Below are positions 51,430 through 64,000 of a DNA stretch of 64,000 nucleotides, piece by piece. Positions within the stretch are counted from its first letter, which is position 1, and each line of letters begins with the position of its first letter. Source of the stretch: Clonostachys chloroleuca (taxonomy: Eukaryota; Ascomycota; Sordariomycetes; Hypocreales; Bionectriaceae); contig JBANAY010000003.1 in NCBI GenBank assembly GCA_037952775.1, positions 21,452,001 to 21,516,000 on the forward strand. The letters are read 5' to 3'. The position numbers and the translations under genes are program-made. The notes beneath the pieces were generated by a model. The model had not been told where the DNA came from, did no database searches, and saw nothing but the letters and a program-made list of their open reading frames with translations.

Positions 51430-52809
51430 CTAAATGACAAAGTCCTTGTGTGTCCACTTCTCTGTGACTTTCCTCCTGGCTTGCTTCTTGAAGGGAATAT
51501 GTCTCCGGGCTTCCACCTTGCCTCTGACCAGCATACTCCGGTAACGATCCTTTATCAGGTTGCCCTCCGGCTTTAATAATCTTAAGGAGTCCTGTAGCTC
51601 GTCTGGTAGCACCAATTCTAGGTCCTTCTCTGGAAGTTTGAACTTTCCAATCTGCTTCCTTCTGAGTTTCTGGTCGTTGATCTCGCTCTCACCAGAGTCT
51701 GAGGCCTGCTCCTTTTCTTGAAGAATGAGGGCTCTGGCATTTTCTCTGTCCTGGACTTCCTCGGCAATTTCTTTGATTCGTTGTTCCTGTATGCGCTTGG
51801 CTTTCATTTCGGCCTTGTGCTTGGCCAGGCGTTCGTCCTCCTTTCTGCGCTTGATCCTGTTCCGTTGAGCCTGGGTCTTGCGTTGAGGGCGTTTCGCGGA
51901 GACAGCGTTGTCTTCAACACCGCTCTGGAAGCCCTCCCACTCTGAGTCTTCCTCCCACTCTGACAGGTTTGCACGTGCTTCGGCGGCTTCGGCCTCAGCG
52001 GCAGACCGCGCGCTGGCTTCTTGCTTGAGGCGCTCAGCCTCCTTGTCAGCAAGTCGCTTGGTTTCGGCATCGACTGCCTTGTTGCTCTCCGCCGTATACC
52101 TTTCCTCGTATTCGGAGAATAGAGGGTTATAGCTGTAGCCGCCGGTGGGCCTTTGCACGGCGGGCACCTCCTTACCGCTCGCAACAAGTGAAATGGGCTT
52201 TTGCTTCATCGACTTGGGCACCTTCGCTTCGACCTTGGGGGGGATGAATTCCTGGTTCTTCTTTTCTTCGACAGGAGCATCCCAGAGATCGTATGTTGCA
52301 TCCTTCAGCTGAAGAGTGCTCTCATGCTCGCCATCGGCCACCTTCTTGAGTCGAGCGAGTTCCTTGTGAGAGACCCAATCGGTGCGCTGGCGCTTGACGG
52401 GCAGGACGCCATCGGTTGTCTTGGAGCTAGGGCGTTTGCGCATCGACACGGCAGGGACGGAGGATCGCTGAGCGAGGATTTCGTCCGCCTTCAGTCCCTT
52501 CTTGACGTGCTTGGGGAATTTCTTGGGGATCGCCGCATCGCCAGTTAGGTCGAGGGTGAAGAGTTCCGCGGATTCCTTCTCCCGGATGACACCGCTGTAG
52601 ATATTGAGTTAGAGAACCATAAGACGTGAAAACCCGGGCGTTGATAAGCCTTACCCGCTGATGATTTGTTCATTCAATTCCTCGAGACCTTCCTCAACCT
52701 CCGTAACGTCCACGTTTTTTCTCCATGCCTTCTTTCCCTTTCGCGACGGCTGATTGAACGTCTTGGGGGCGTCAACGGACCCCGACACAGATGACTTGAC
52801 CACAGGCAT
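51430..52809 (-). CDS. NOP53: Ribosome biogenesis protein Nop53
   Basis: Nucleolar factor of the 60S subunit that recruits the exosome helicase Mtr4 to pre-rRNA. Exons 52809-52655 and 52594-51430 with a 60-nt intron (GTAAGG, TCTAAC, ACAG); 439 residues. The N-terminus has QPSRKGKKAWRKNVDVTEVE and, after the intron, ADEILAQRSSVPAVSMRKRP. In the middle, YDLWDAPVE and the PTGGYSYNPLF stretch are diagnostic. A long charged coiled coil follows (about 210-350, KRLADKEAERLKQE, KTQAQRNRIKRRKEDERLAK). The C-terminus has KFKLPEKDLELVLPDELQDS and LRLLKPEGNLIKDRYRSMLV. The start at 52809 is the first ATG; upstream codons are open but without ATG. Shares a 482-base divergent promoter with YPT6. Confidence 0.94.
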
Positions 52810-53291
52810 CTTGGCGACTTTCAATTCAAAAGACCCTGAAAACTGGTCCAAGGATGGATGCTCAACTTTGCATGTGGTGGGGGACTTGTCTTCTATTCTT
52901 CCAATTTTTAAGTGGAGATTTCAGCCTCTCCGTTATCTGAGCATCCACTTTCCTTATCGATAACCATCCGTATGTGGCTGTGGTTGATTACGGAGATGAC
53001 CGTATTGATCTAGCATTCCGTTTTGTTTTGCAGCCACGTGCAAGCTATTACCGTTCGTTGAGCACCTTCCAGAGACGTGAAGCGTCACCGAGTTAATCTC
53101 CTTTCCTGGACCGATTGATGTTGGATCATCTACCATACACTCCAAAAAGGTGCCTGGGATACAACGTCTCTCTCCCTTCGAATATAGATATCGGCGACCT
53201 TTTTTTGATCACCGATTTGACCGAATCCCAACCCCTTTACTCTGAGCATTCTACTTCTTATCCCAGGGGCTATTAAAGGTTAGCTGTCAAG
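52810..53291. promoter_or_regulatory. Divergent promoter, NOP53 / YPT6
   Basis: 482 bases. A CACGTG palindrome lies at 53035-53040. No TATA box. Nothing else supported. Confidence 0.45.
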
Positions 53292-54203
<912 letters not shown>

Positions 54204-54726
54204 AGTTGGTTGGCACTGTTGCGCCGACGCATAACGCATTTATACGGAACAGACATGATACAACAAGTAATGGGGGCTCATGTCCTTGGTAGGATATCCA
54301 GCATAGCGGGAGGGCTGATCATGGGACTTGTATAATACGGTCAAAAGAAGAAACGAGACTACGATCGCTACATACTATTTGTTCAAGAACACCGGAATCC
54401 CAAGCCACGACCCAAATGACCGGGCTTTCGGTTCTTAATACAGGCCGATTAATCGACATGGATTGTAGCCTTGCTGACTGCACGTGATGATTCTTACGTT
54501 ATGGGCGTACGTATCCGTATTCTACGGTGATTTTAAGGTGACCGGTACCTCCGGGTCGAGGTGGGGCTCGTTTAATCAGACGAGGAGAGCCAAGGATCAA
54601 TTTCCGACGTCACCAATGCAGGATTTCTTTGTCGCGTGCTGCCTTTAACCCCCGAATTCCCTCCTAGTTGTGGTCTCACTCGTTACTATACCTTCTGAAC
54701 CAAGACCTGGAACCACATCTGCCAGC
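54204..54726. promoter_or_regulatory. YPT6 3' region and KEI1 promoter
   Basis: 523 bases in tandem orientation. A CACGTGAT site lies at 54481-54488, about 240 bases before the KEI1 ATG. No gene. Confidence 0.4.
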
Positions 54727-55573
54727 ATGTCACGATTCACCAGCCTGTACTTAAGGGTTCCTCGCCCCAAGGTAAGCATTCAACGCACCTACGACCCAAA
54801 TCATGCCATCGAGGGCTCGGCCGCTGACATGCCGTCCGATATAGACGCTCTTTGGCTTCATTAGCCTGCAGACGGCGACGGAGCTGATTTCGCTCGCTCT
54901 GGTGTTCAACAAAGTGACTGGATTCTACGGGTTGCTGGCAATTCTTACGGGCTTCCAGCTGTCGCTCTTGCAATTTACGACCTACCTCTATTCGATTGCC
55001 GTGCTGGTCGCACTCGCTTTTCTCATCCCGCACATCCGAAAACAGAGCCCGTTTGAATGTCTGATGCTGGCGTGGATTTACATTCTCGATACGATCATCA
55101 ACACCTTCGATACTGCCGCCTTTGGCCTCGAGTGGTACTTTGCCACGGGAGCTTCGGATAGCGCGGACAACGTCAACGACATTGTTGCTGAGGGTATTGA
55201 GACATTGAAGGAGCAGACCGCCCTTCATGGCGCCGCTGTTCCCCACGAGACAGCTGCCAGCATGGTCCTGATCATCCTTCTCACCTTGATCCGAGTTTAC
55301 TTCTGCGTGGTGATCATGGCATACGCTCAGCAGGTGCTGCAGAAGTACATGCAGCTGATGATCCTGGAGGCTGGACCTGATGTGATGGTGGATGACAAGG
55401 ATGGCCCATTTGCTGCTGAACTTCCAGATGGCGAGGGACGACGAGGCGCTCTTGGAAGGATGATGGTTTCGATCGGCAGGGGATACTGGCTTGACAGCAA
55501 GCAGTACGACGAGGGATGGGCCGGAGAGAGAGTTCCTAAGGCTGGCCCTTCGTCCTATACCGAAGATGTCTGA
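54727..55573 (+). CDS. KEI1: Inositol phosphorylceramide synthase regulatory subunit Kei1
   Basis: Kei1 is needed with Aur1 for inositol phosphorylceramide synthesis in the Golgi. Exon 1 (54727-54771) encodes MSRFTSLYLRVPRPK; after a 73-nt intron (GTAAGC...ATAG) exon 2 (54845-55573) continues TLFGFISLQTATELISLALV. The protein has 257 residues. Four membrane spans are visible: about 16-36, 42-62 (YGLLAILTGFQLSLLQFTTY), 65-85 (IAVLVALAFLIPHI) and about 170-190 (VLIILLTLIRVYFCVVIMAY). HIRKQSPFECLMLAWIYILD is a family landmark, and AQQVLQKYM follows the last span. The cytosolic tail ends in a variable acidic/Gly-rich part. Sphingolipid and chitin synthesis genes (KEI1, chitin synthase) both serve the cell surface, but their nearness may be chance. 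Confidence 0.92.
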
Positions 55574-56536
55574 TGTGACTTGAGAGCTAAACGTTGGGAG
55601 AATTAGGGGATTGGGGACGTTGAAAGTGGCTTTTTTCCGGTTCTTTTTTTATGCACTGCGATGAAATTGGGTAGGGAGCCGTTTTTTTCGACCATAGGAA
55701 CTTTATGCATAATTCAGCCAATACATAGACTATATTAGAATAATATATAGCAATGTTGACATCCTATTATACCGAAGCCCAGGGACACGGACCCTTACTC
55801 AGCATTTTGGTACACTACACTGGAGCATCCAACGCCGGGACAGCCCCGAAGCGAACGCCGAAACCCCATCGCCTTCGTGTTGCTTGCTAATGATGTATCC
55901 AGTCATGCCACGACTCGAGGACTGTTGATCTGTCCAGGCCAATCATGCGGGCATCGGAATGCGTCCAGTGGATCCGGTAGTTGAATGGTGCCATCACCGG
56001 CCTGTCGGGACAGGGCTTTGAACAGCTCCGGCAGTCGGATCAACCACGGCCGAATGCAGTGCGCAAGCCATCGGTGACCTCTCCGTGGCTAGCGCTGTGC
56101 TGCAGCGGCGCGTAGGGGCTGTAGGGGCCCTGTGGGGTTGTCCAAGCGACCCTACCGGCTGCGACCTGCGAATCCGGCGGCAGCAATTCGTAATGGGGCA
56201 GGAGCGTCCTCGCCGAGGCCTTCTCAGGCGTTGCCAGCGCTAGGTCGATCACGCAATCCCTCCTCCTCCAGCCTACCACGCAGCTTGGAATTGGTTTGCG
56301 GGGGCCCTTCTGAACTTTGATTTTTTCCCGCTCCAGGTCCTGATGAGGGTCCAGATGTGATTATGTGGAGTAGATTCCGCCATCTGGAAGGCATTTTTCT
56401 CTAATTCCCTCCTCGCTCTGGTCGCCGTGAGCCGTCGACGTGCTGGCGAAAGACTGCTGACCCAGGCACCGGCCCGAGAGCAGCCAGCGGAGCCCTTTAT
56501 AATACCAACTTCTCGTCTGGAGGCACGCGTCCCATC
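55574..56536. promoter_or_regulatory. KEI1 3' region and MET5 promoter
   Basis: 963 bases in tandem orientation. The part 56040-56330 is GC-rich and keeps short frames open on both strands, but no protein is recognised. It should contain the MET5 promoter; I saw no perfect CYS3/Met-type element by eye. Confidence 0.4.
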
Positions 56537-59500
56537 ATGTCTTTCTTCTTCCGATCCAGCTCCGTGAGTGACGGCAAGATGGAGACTGCTGCTTCACACA
56601 AGGTTGTCACGCCTGAAGAGGCTGGTAAGTACTGCTTGATCACTTGCATTCTCTCTCACTTACACGCATCTGAACTTCGGCACCTGCTGCTGATGCCCCT
56701 CCAAAAAAAAACCCCTCCAAAAATTTCTAGCGCAGTCGGAGCTACCGCAAGCCAGGACGGCCACTTCGCCAGCACTGCGAGTGCGGGAAATCCGAATTGC
56801 TCAGCAACCCTCGCCTGCCAGAACCCCATCAATCCGTTTCCAGTGTAAACATGGTCAATGGAATTCAATTCGATGCTAATTGGGTCCCTGTCTAGTGTCA
56901 AGAATCGCATACCTCGCTAGCGATGTCGTCGTCTCAGTCCAGCCCTCGCTGGCTGCCGATTCGGCCTTCTCCTCACACCTGAAGCGTTATGCCGGCCGCA
57001 ATGACCAGGGCATCGTCGCCGCAAATGGGGTCCCGGAGATCCAATCTGTTCGGCACAACGCCGACCCTCTTCTCTCCGTCTACGCCCCCATTCGCTCAGG
57101 CAAGCTCGTCTCCGTGACGACGCCTGCCTCCATTCTCATCCCTTCAATCTCTCACCTCTACAAGCTGGCCAACTACCCCGTTGTGCTCCATGTTTCTCTC
57201 GAACCCCGAAAACACGCCGACTACTCGGTCATCACCTCCATTAGGAACTCGGGATGGACCTTCCTGCACTCCGAGACCCTGCAGGAGTCCCAGGATATGG
57301 CTATTTCTGCCCATGCGCTCGCCATTCGCACAGGCAAGGGTGTAATTCACTTCTTTGCCCCCGAGACCTCGGCTCAGGATGCTTCAATTTCCATTGAGGA
57401 CGTCGAGGCTGTCAGATCCGTCATCGACATTGAGAGTGTAAGGAGGTTCCAGGCCGCTAATATCGCCACTTCTGGAATCTATGCCGACGATGGCCACTCC
57501 GCCGTTCTGTCCGCAAACCCCGAGCCTCCAGTCAGTACCGAGGCTTCCAAGGCTTCCGGCCTCCAGGTCCCTGCCAGCGCTGTGGCTTCCAAGGTTGCTT
57601 CTGCTGGAACCTCCGTCAAGTCCAGCCAAGTGAGCGAGTCAGGCGAATCACAGCCCGGCTCTGCTGCCACTACTGTCGAGTTCGCCCCTCCCCAGGTTAC
57701 ATCTCAGGACATCTACGACACTGCCTCTAGCATCTGGAGCCAGCTTCATGCTGCTGTTGGTCGATCATACAGCGCCTTTGAGTACTCTGGCCCTGCTGAT
57801 GCTGCCAACTGCCTTTTCATCTTTGGCACTGATGTTGGGACTTTTGGTGAAGCCCTTGATAACGCCAAGGGTGACGAGGTCTTCGCCAAGGCTGGTATCC
57901 TGACCCCTCGACTCTACAGGCCCTGGATTGGCACCAACTTTGTTGAGTCCCTGCCCCAGTCTGTCAAGAGGATTGCCGTTTTGGAGCAGATCCGCCGCAA
58001 GACCACCAAGTGGGGACCTCTCTTGATCGATGTCCTGACCTCTATTAAGAGCGGCCCTGGTGGCGTTGAGCATATTGTTGGCTACCAGTTGGGCTATGTT
58101 GACCCTGCAGTCATTGACCAAGCTCTGCGAGGTATCTTCCAGAACTTGACCTCCGACAAGCCCATCCAGAACCTCGAGGTTGGCGTCAGGGGGGCTCCTG
58201 AAGAGAAGACTGAGTACGGTGTTGAGGTTCCCGCTCTTGAGACCGCATACACTAAGATTTTGGATCAGCTCTTCGGCAGTAGGACCTACGTTGCAAACGC
58301 TCTGAAGTCTCAGAACGCTGGAATCTCGGCAACAGTCGCAGCCAGCCCCGAATTTGGTTTCGGTTCCCTGTTGGCTCGCAAGGAGCTCCGCTCTCGATTC
58401 GTTTCTGAGGCCAAGGCCGCCGCTACCAGCAAGGAATTCATCACTGATGCTCCCTCCAAGTTCCTGGCACGCTGGGCCGTGAATGCTGATGATGTCTCCA
58501 AGTCAACTGAAGTCGCCGACGATGTCATCGCCCGTCTTCAGACCGACGGTTCGCCCCTGGCCCAGAAGCTCCTTGCCAACAAGAGCCTGTTCCGTAAGGA
58601 GTCGCTCTGGCTGACTGGTTCCGATGCTTGGGCCTATGATCTCGGAAACTCTGGTGTCCACCATGTTTTGGCTTCAGGAGAGAACGTCAACATGCTCATC
58701 ATCGACTCTACCCCCTACTCCCAGAAGGCCGCTGCCGATGCCGAGCGCCGTAAGAAGGACATTGGTTTGTACGCCATGAACTTCGGCAATGTCTATGTTG
58801 CCTCTACTGCCGTCTATAGCTCGTACACCCAGGTTCTCCAGGCCTTGATGGAGGCCGATAAGTTCAACGGTCCTTCAGTCGTCATGGCTTACCTACCATA
58901 CTTTGGAGAGACTGACTCTCCCCTTACCGTCCTCCAGGAGACCAAGAAGGCTGTCGATGCCGGTTACTGGCCCCTGTACCGATGGAACCCCGAGAACGAG
59001 AAGAAGGGCGAGCCCAACTTCTCTCTCGACTCTGAGCTGATCAAGCAGGAGCTCAAGAAATTCCTTGCCAGAGACAACCAGCTTACTCAACTGATGAAGA
59101 AGGAGCCTCAGTTTGCTGCTAGTTTGGCCCAGGACTTCGGAACAGAAGTCCGAGCTCAGCAGAAGCGCAAGGCCAAGGATGCATACGCCCAGCTGCTTGA
59201 AGGCCTCCTGGGTGCTCCCCTGACCATCCTCTTTGCCTCTGACAACGGTAACGCTACCAACGTTGCCAAGCGTCTCGGCAACCGGGGTCGTGCCCGTGGC
59301 CTCAAGACTACTGTCCTGGCTATGGAGGACTATCCTCTTGAGGACCTCCCCTCCGAGGAGAACATTGTCTTTATCACCTCCACTGCTGGTCAGGGTGAGT
59401 TCCCCCAGAACGGTCTGCCATTCTGGGATGCTATCAAGGACAGCACCGACCTGGACCTCGCTACCGTGAACTACTCCATCTTCGGTCTAGGTGATAGCCA

Positions 59501-61502
59501 CTACTGGCCTCGCAAGGAAGACAAGATCTTCTACAACAAGCCCGCCAAGGATCTGGACCGTCTGTTGACTAATCTCGGTGGTAAGCACCTGGCCGACGTA
59601 GGCCTTGGTGATGACCAGGATCCTGATGGTTACCAGACCGGCTATGCTGATTGGGAGCCCAAGATCTGGCAAGCCCTCGGCGTGGACAACGTCGATGGTC
59701 TTCCGGATGAGCCTCCCCCAATCACCAACGAGGATATCAAGTTGGCCTCGAACTACCTCCGTGGTACCATCGTTGAGGGACTCAACGACCCCACCACTGG
59801 CGCCATTTCCGCATCTGACGGCCAGCTCACCAAGTTCCATGGTACCTACATGCAGGATGACCGTGATGTTCGTGATGAGCGTAAGGCCCAGGGCTTGGAG
59901 CCCGCTTACTCCTTCATGATTCGATGCCGTCTGCCTAGTGGTGTCTCTACTCCTCTCCAGTGGGTCCAGATGGACGACATTGCCAACACCCTCGGAAACC
60001 AGACGATGAAGCTTACTACTCGTCAAACCTTCCAGTTCCACGGTGTGGTCAAGGGCAAGCTCAAGCCTGCCATGCAGGCCATCAACCGTGCTCTCATGAC
60101 CACCATTGCCGCCTGCGGTGATGTCAACAGAAACGTCATGTGCAGCTCGCTTCCCACACAGTCGAAGTTCCACAGAGAAGTTCACACCGTCTCCCAGAAG
60201 ATCAGTGACCACCTCTTGCCATCGACCACCGCTTACCACGAAATCTGGCTCACGGATGACGATGACAAGAAGACCCAGATTGCCGGCGATGCTGTCCAGG
60301 ACTTTGAACCCCTGTATGGTCCCACCTACCTCCCCAGAAAGTTTAAGATCACCATTGCTGTTCCTCCTCACAATGATACCGATGTGTACGCACACGATAT
60401 CGGTCTGATTGCTATCAAGGGCGAAGACGGTGGCCTTGCTGGTTTCAACATTCTTGCTGGTGGTGGTATGGGTTCTACTCACAACAACAAGAAGACCTAC
60501 CCCCAGACCGGTAGAATGTTCGGTTTCGTCTCTGTGGAGGATGCTCACATTGTCTGCGAGAAGATAATGCTTGTCCAGCGCGATCACGGTGACCGCAAGA
60601 ATCGCAAGCACGCTCGTCTTAAGTACACCATCGACGATATGGGCGTCGATGTGTACAAGGGCAAGGTTGAGGAGCTGTGGGGCAAGCAGTTCGGCGCTCC
60701 TCGTCCTTTCGAGTTTAAGAGCAACGTCGACACCTTCGGCTGGGTAAAGGACGAGACCGGCTTGAACCACTTCACCCTGTTCATCGAGAACGGTCGTATT
60801 GAAGATACTCCCGATTTCCAGATGAAGACTGGTCTCAGGGAGATTGCCAAGGTCCACAAGGGTGAATTCCGCCTGACTGGTAACCAGCATGTCATCCTCA
60901 GCAATGTTGCTGACGAGGACCTCCCCACCATGAAGGAGATGCTGAAGAAGTACAAGCTTGATAACATCTCCTTCTCCGGTCTGCGTCTCAGCTCTTCCGC
61001 CTGTGTTGCTTTCCCCACTTGCGGTCTTGCCATGGCTGAATCTGAGCGTTACCTGCCAGTCCTCATCTCCAAGCTGGAGTCTTGCCTTGAGGAGAACGGT
61101 CTTAGCCAGGACTCCATTGTCATGCGTATGACCGGTTGCCCCAACGGTTGCGCTCGCCCCTGGCTTGCTGAGGTCGCCTTCGTCGGTAAGGCCTTTGGCG
61201 CGTACAACATGTACCTCGGTGGTGGCTACCACGGCCATCGCCTGAACAAGCTCTACCGATCCAGTATCAAGGAGGAAGAGATCCTGGAGATCATGAAGCC
61301 TCTTCTAAAGCGATACTCGCTCGAGAGGGAGGAGGGGGAGCGCTTTGGCGACTTCTGCATCAGGAGTGGAGTAATCAAGGCTACGACCGATGGCCAGAAC
61401 TTCCACGACGGGGTAAGTTATCCATTCTAAACTTGTCTCAATGGGTTGAGGACTAACGATTCAATCTAGGTTGCCGAAGAGGAAGAAGAGGACGAGGAAT
61501 GA
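56537..61502 (+). CDS. MET5: Sulfite reductase (NADPH) hemoprotein beta subunit, Met5
   Basis: Reduces sulfite to sulfide in methionine and cysteine synthesis, with the MET10 flavoprotein. Exons: 56537-56624, 56736 to about 56844, then about 56896 or 56903 to 61412, and 61470-61502; about 1,580 residues, usual for fungal Met5. The N-terminal half resembles pyruvate:ferredoxin oxidoreductase (SRIAYLASDVVVSVQPSLA, PVVLHVSLEPRKHADYS). A flavodoxin-like domain starts near 840 (LTILFASDNGNATNVAKRLG). The sulfite reductase repeats follow (LTTRQTFQFHGVVKGKLKPA and NVMCSSLP). The siroheme/4Fe-4S cysteines are CVAFPTC near 1435 and GCPNGC near 1479. Intron 2 is awkward: the conserved PFPVSRIAYL needs a TG-AG intron, while a canonical GTAAAC donor with a TCAAG acceptor keeps frame but drops Ser-Arg. 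The last intron is 57 nt and the final exon is VAEEEEEDEE. Confidence 0.94.
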
Positions 61503-62214
61503 GCATAGCTACGTGATGACGATCAGTTCAGGGGTTTCATTTATTTTACAGGCATATCCCATGTTTGGCCGGCGCATTTGGTGGACATATTCCTTGCTCT
61601 CTACGTACATACATAGAATGTTAAAAGTCACATTTTCTTCTCATCTGAGAATTTTTGAATATAGTCAGTTGGAAAGAAAGATGCATTGGTAAACATGACT
61701 AACTCGCAGTGTGACTGCGCAGGCTCAAGTTTGAAAAAAAAAAAAACATTAGTGAGATGCTGGAGAAAAAAGTAATGTTACGAAGAGGCCGACATTTTTT
61801 TTTCAGCAATACCACTGTGTATTTAGCCCTATCTGATGAGAAAGGTACCTAGGCAGTAAATTATAGATATAACCATGTACGATATCAAGGATATCCAAGA
61901 GCCATTCGAAAGGCACAACAATCGAAATCTTTTCATTAAAAATGACCCCATCTATTCATGTTTCCATTCCATGTGACGTGTCAAGCAAAGTCGAATAAAA
62001 ATCCTCCCTTACATGTAAAAGAGTCTGTTCCAAAATAGAGATGGATCAATCCAAAGCCAAAAACTCCCACAAGGCGCCCTTTTCCGCATCTTGAAAAAAT
62101 TTAACTCCTTTCGTGAACCAGCGCCGGTAGTCATAAGAGCAATCTAAACCGGGTCATAGAGGAAAACATAAAGAGCAGTCTAAACTGGGATCATTCCGAA
62201 AATAACAAACCTGT
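61503..62214. other. Convergent 3' intergenic, MET5 / chitin synthase
   Basis: 712 AT-rich bases with A12 (61735-61746 area) and T10 (61796-61805 area) tracts. Two 3' untranslated regions; no gene or RNA recognised. Confidence 0.4.
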
Positions 62215-64000
62215 TCATCGTTTAAACCTGCTGGGCACAGAACTACTGATACTGCTGCCCACGCTGCTCATCGTTTCCGTCACCTTGCTGCCCCATCCCC
62301 CCATCAATCCTCCCATCCACTTGGGCACGGACAGGCTCATCCTGACGCGGCCCTCGACGATGATGTTGACGACGTTGATGATGGCGAATGTCGTCGAGCC
62401 CACCGCGCGGAAGGCGGCGAGACCCGCCACGCTCCAGAGAATAAATCTCAGGTAGTAGTTCTCTCCGATGCCGGTGCTACCGTACGCCTCGGACACACCC
62501 ATGGCGAGCAGGCCGTTGCAGACGAGCCAGACCAGCACCACGTACGTCCGCACGCTCTTGTAGTAGTCCTGCTGCATCTGGCCCTCGCTGATGGGCGGCT
62601 CCGGGACCTCGACACGATCACGCAGGTTCCGCAGAGCCTCGTCGTAGCCAGAGTCGATGTCGAGCTGCTCGCTGGGCATCTCCAGCTCCACCGTCTCACC
62701 CTTTCCGACGGCACCACCGAGATCGGTACGGATGACGTTGTCACCCTTTGTACCCCATGTGACGTCGTGGGTGTTGCAGAAGGCATAGACCTGGAGGGAG
62801 CAGATGTAGAAGGGTAGGAGGAGGAAATACTGAGCGGACGAGGTGATGAGATGCCAGGGCTCGAGATAGAGCAGAGACATGACGATGTAGAGACCGATAG
62901 TCGAGGCGACGGAGACGATGAGGTTGGTGAACACGTTGTTGCCCATGCTAATTTCACCATCTCCAGACGTGAACTGTTTTATCACGATGTAGATGATGGC
63001 GAAGGACGTGTAGACCATAATGACACAGTACAGAACCAGACAGGTCAGATAGAGCTTTCTAGCGCCCTGGGGTCTGTTACCAAGCGAGAGAATGAACTGC
63101 GTGCTGATGAGGAGGATACAGGTGAACTTGAGGATGATGAAGAAGATGTTGCCCAGGCCATGGCCAAAGGGATCTATCCTGGCATCGCTGAGACCGCCGG
63201 CGACGAAGTAGAAGGTGAGGTAGAAGTTGGCCAGGGAGAAGAATGTGAAGAGGAGCTGGATGAATTGATAGCCCATCTCGATGAAGAGAAGGGCTTTGCG
63301 GGCGATGGTGTGATCAGTGCCTAGAATTTGTCGACACTGAACGATGGAGTAGACGGCGGCGAAGAAGGCACCGTTGAGCCATCTTCGACGCTGAGAGATG
63401 AATTCAGGAACAGAGTCTAATGGTTGTTAGCGAATCTCAATGGTATGTTCCAAAGGGTGGTGGGATGGTTCACTTACCAGGCACGTCAGTTTCACCCTTG
63501 CAACTCTTCACATACTTCAACACCCATCTCTCGTCTCTCTTGGCCACCAACTCCCAGCAGAGGATACGATCCTCGGCAAGGTACATGTTGGCTGTGAACA
63601 CATCTGCATGCTGTCCATGAAGAGTCTCGCCCTTGAAGTACTGACTCAATGGACCATGGCCAGTCTCATCATTCTGCAGAGCGTGGTAACGGTAGGCACT
63701 GAGGGCACCGGGAAGCACAGTAATATAACCAAAGACGGACTCGAGGGGTTTGTCCAGAATGTTGGAGAGCTTGTACTCGAAGTTTTGGGAGGCAACGAGG
63801 GGATTGAGGAGGTTGGCGCCCATGCGGCCCTTCATGGCTTTGATTTCACCACAGGCACCGGCGACGTTGGAGTCGGTGTCGAAGGCTTTCCAGAGATGGT
63901 ACAGTGAGTTGCTGGTTGGACGGGTACCCACGTCGAGCAGGATGCAGACGTTGGGGTTCAGAGCTTTGCCAAACCCATTGAAAAACCAACGATGGGAGTT
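62215..64000 (-). CDS. Class III chitin synthase, C-terminal half (5' end outside window)
   Basis: Membrane-bound GT2 enzyme making cell-wall chitin from UDP-GlcNAc. Visible exons are 64000-63478 (open at the window edge) and 63416-62215, split by a 61-nt intron (GTAAGT, GCTAAC, TTAG) that joins GETDVP to [13 protein letters not shown]. Catalytic motifs are present: [16 protein letters not shown], the EDRIL acceptor motif in [15 protein letters not shown], and QRRRW. Then follow several membrane spans ([60 protein letters not shown] and others). The C-terminal region [33 protein letters not shown] and the short Ser-rich end match class III (chsB-like) enzymes. The N-terminus and the first part of the catalytic domain lie beyond 64000. 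Confidence 0.92.

Noticed and set aside
59487..61238. 583-codon open frame on the minus strand opposite MET5
   Set aside because: It mirrors the MET5 reading frame, whose biased codon use suppresses antisense stops; composition is unnatural and no motif is present.

Overview
The window is nuclear DNA of a filamentous ascomycete (Pezizomycotina, most likely Sordariomycetes). Genes are dense, on both strands, with short introns of about 48-120 nt that have GTA/GTG donors, CTAAC-like branch points and CAG/TAG acceptors. The gene set (class III chitin synthase, EF-hand external NADH dehydrogenase, fungal sulfite reductase beta subunit, Kei1, GH125 mannosidase) is typical of this group. I could not fix the genus.

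Layout. 1-5.7 kb: 3' part of an Asteroid/XPG-like gene, then a large Cid1-type nucleotidyltransferase on the minus strand. 5.7-14.2 kb: TFIIF-alpha (TFG1), BUD13, TRS85, CHM7. 14.3-17.8 kb: RAD18 and POL32, divergent from one promoter. 17.8-25.9 kb: class I/II aminotransferase, GH125 secreted mannosidase, ESA1, REX4, an APH-fold kinase. 26.3-31.4 kb: MCM6 and ribose-5-phosphate isomerase. 32.2-36.0 kb: a long disordered RGG protein. 37.3-40.6 kb: ATP17 and NDUFS4 (divergent), GID8. 41.7-44.6 kb: URK1-type uridine kinase and RNH203. 44.6-49.1 kb: a gene-poor stretch with two unrecognised genes, one a secreted Arg-Asp repeat protein. 49.1-55.6 kb: external NADH dehydrogenase, NOP53, YPT6, KEI1. 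56.5-64 kb: MET5 sulfite reductase and the 3' half of a class III chitin synthase running off the end.

Most genes are conserved housekeeping functions: transcription (TFG1), splicing (BUD13), replication and repair at PCNA forks (RAD18, POL32, MCM6, RNH203), chromatin (ESA1), ribosome biogenesis (NOP53, REX4), vesicle traffic and ESCRT (TRS85, YPT6, KEI1, CHM7), and respiration (ATP17, NDUFS4, NDE). Several divergent pairs share short promoters. RAD18/POL32, MCM6 and RNH203 promoters carry MCB-like ACGCG(T) sites; the ATP17/NDUFS4 promoter carries a CCAATCA box.

The strongest unexpected signal concerns sequence quality or gene integrity. Five conserved genes and one short orphan each lose frame at a homopolymer run (seven runs in all), and adding one base to each run restores an open frame whose length is an exact multiple of three. 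This points to systematic homopolymer undercalls in the assembly, not to mass pseudogenisation. I found no CRISPR array, rRNA, tRNA, transposon or convincing new multi-gene system; the most novel candidates are the RD-repeat secreted protein and the split-domain Cid1 enzyme.
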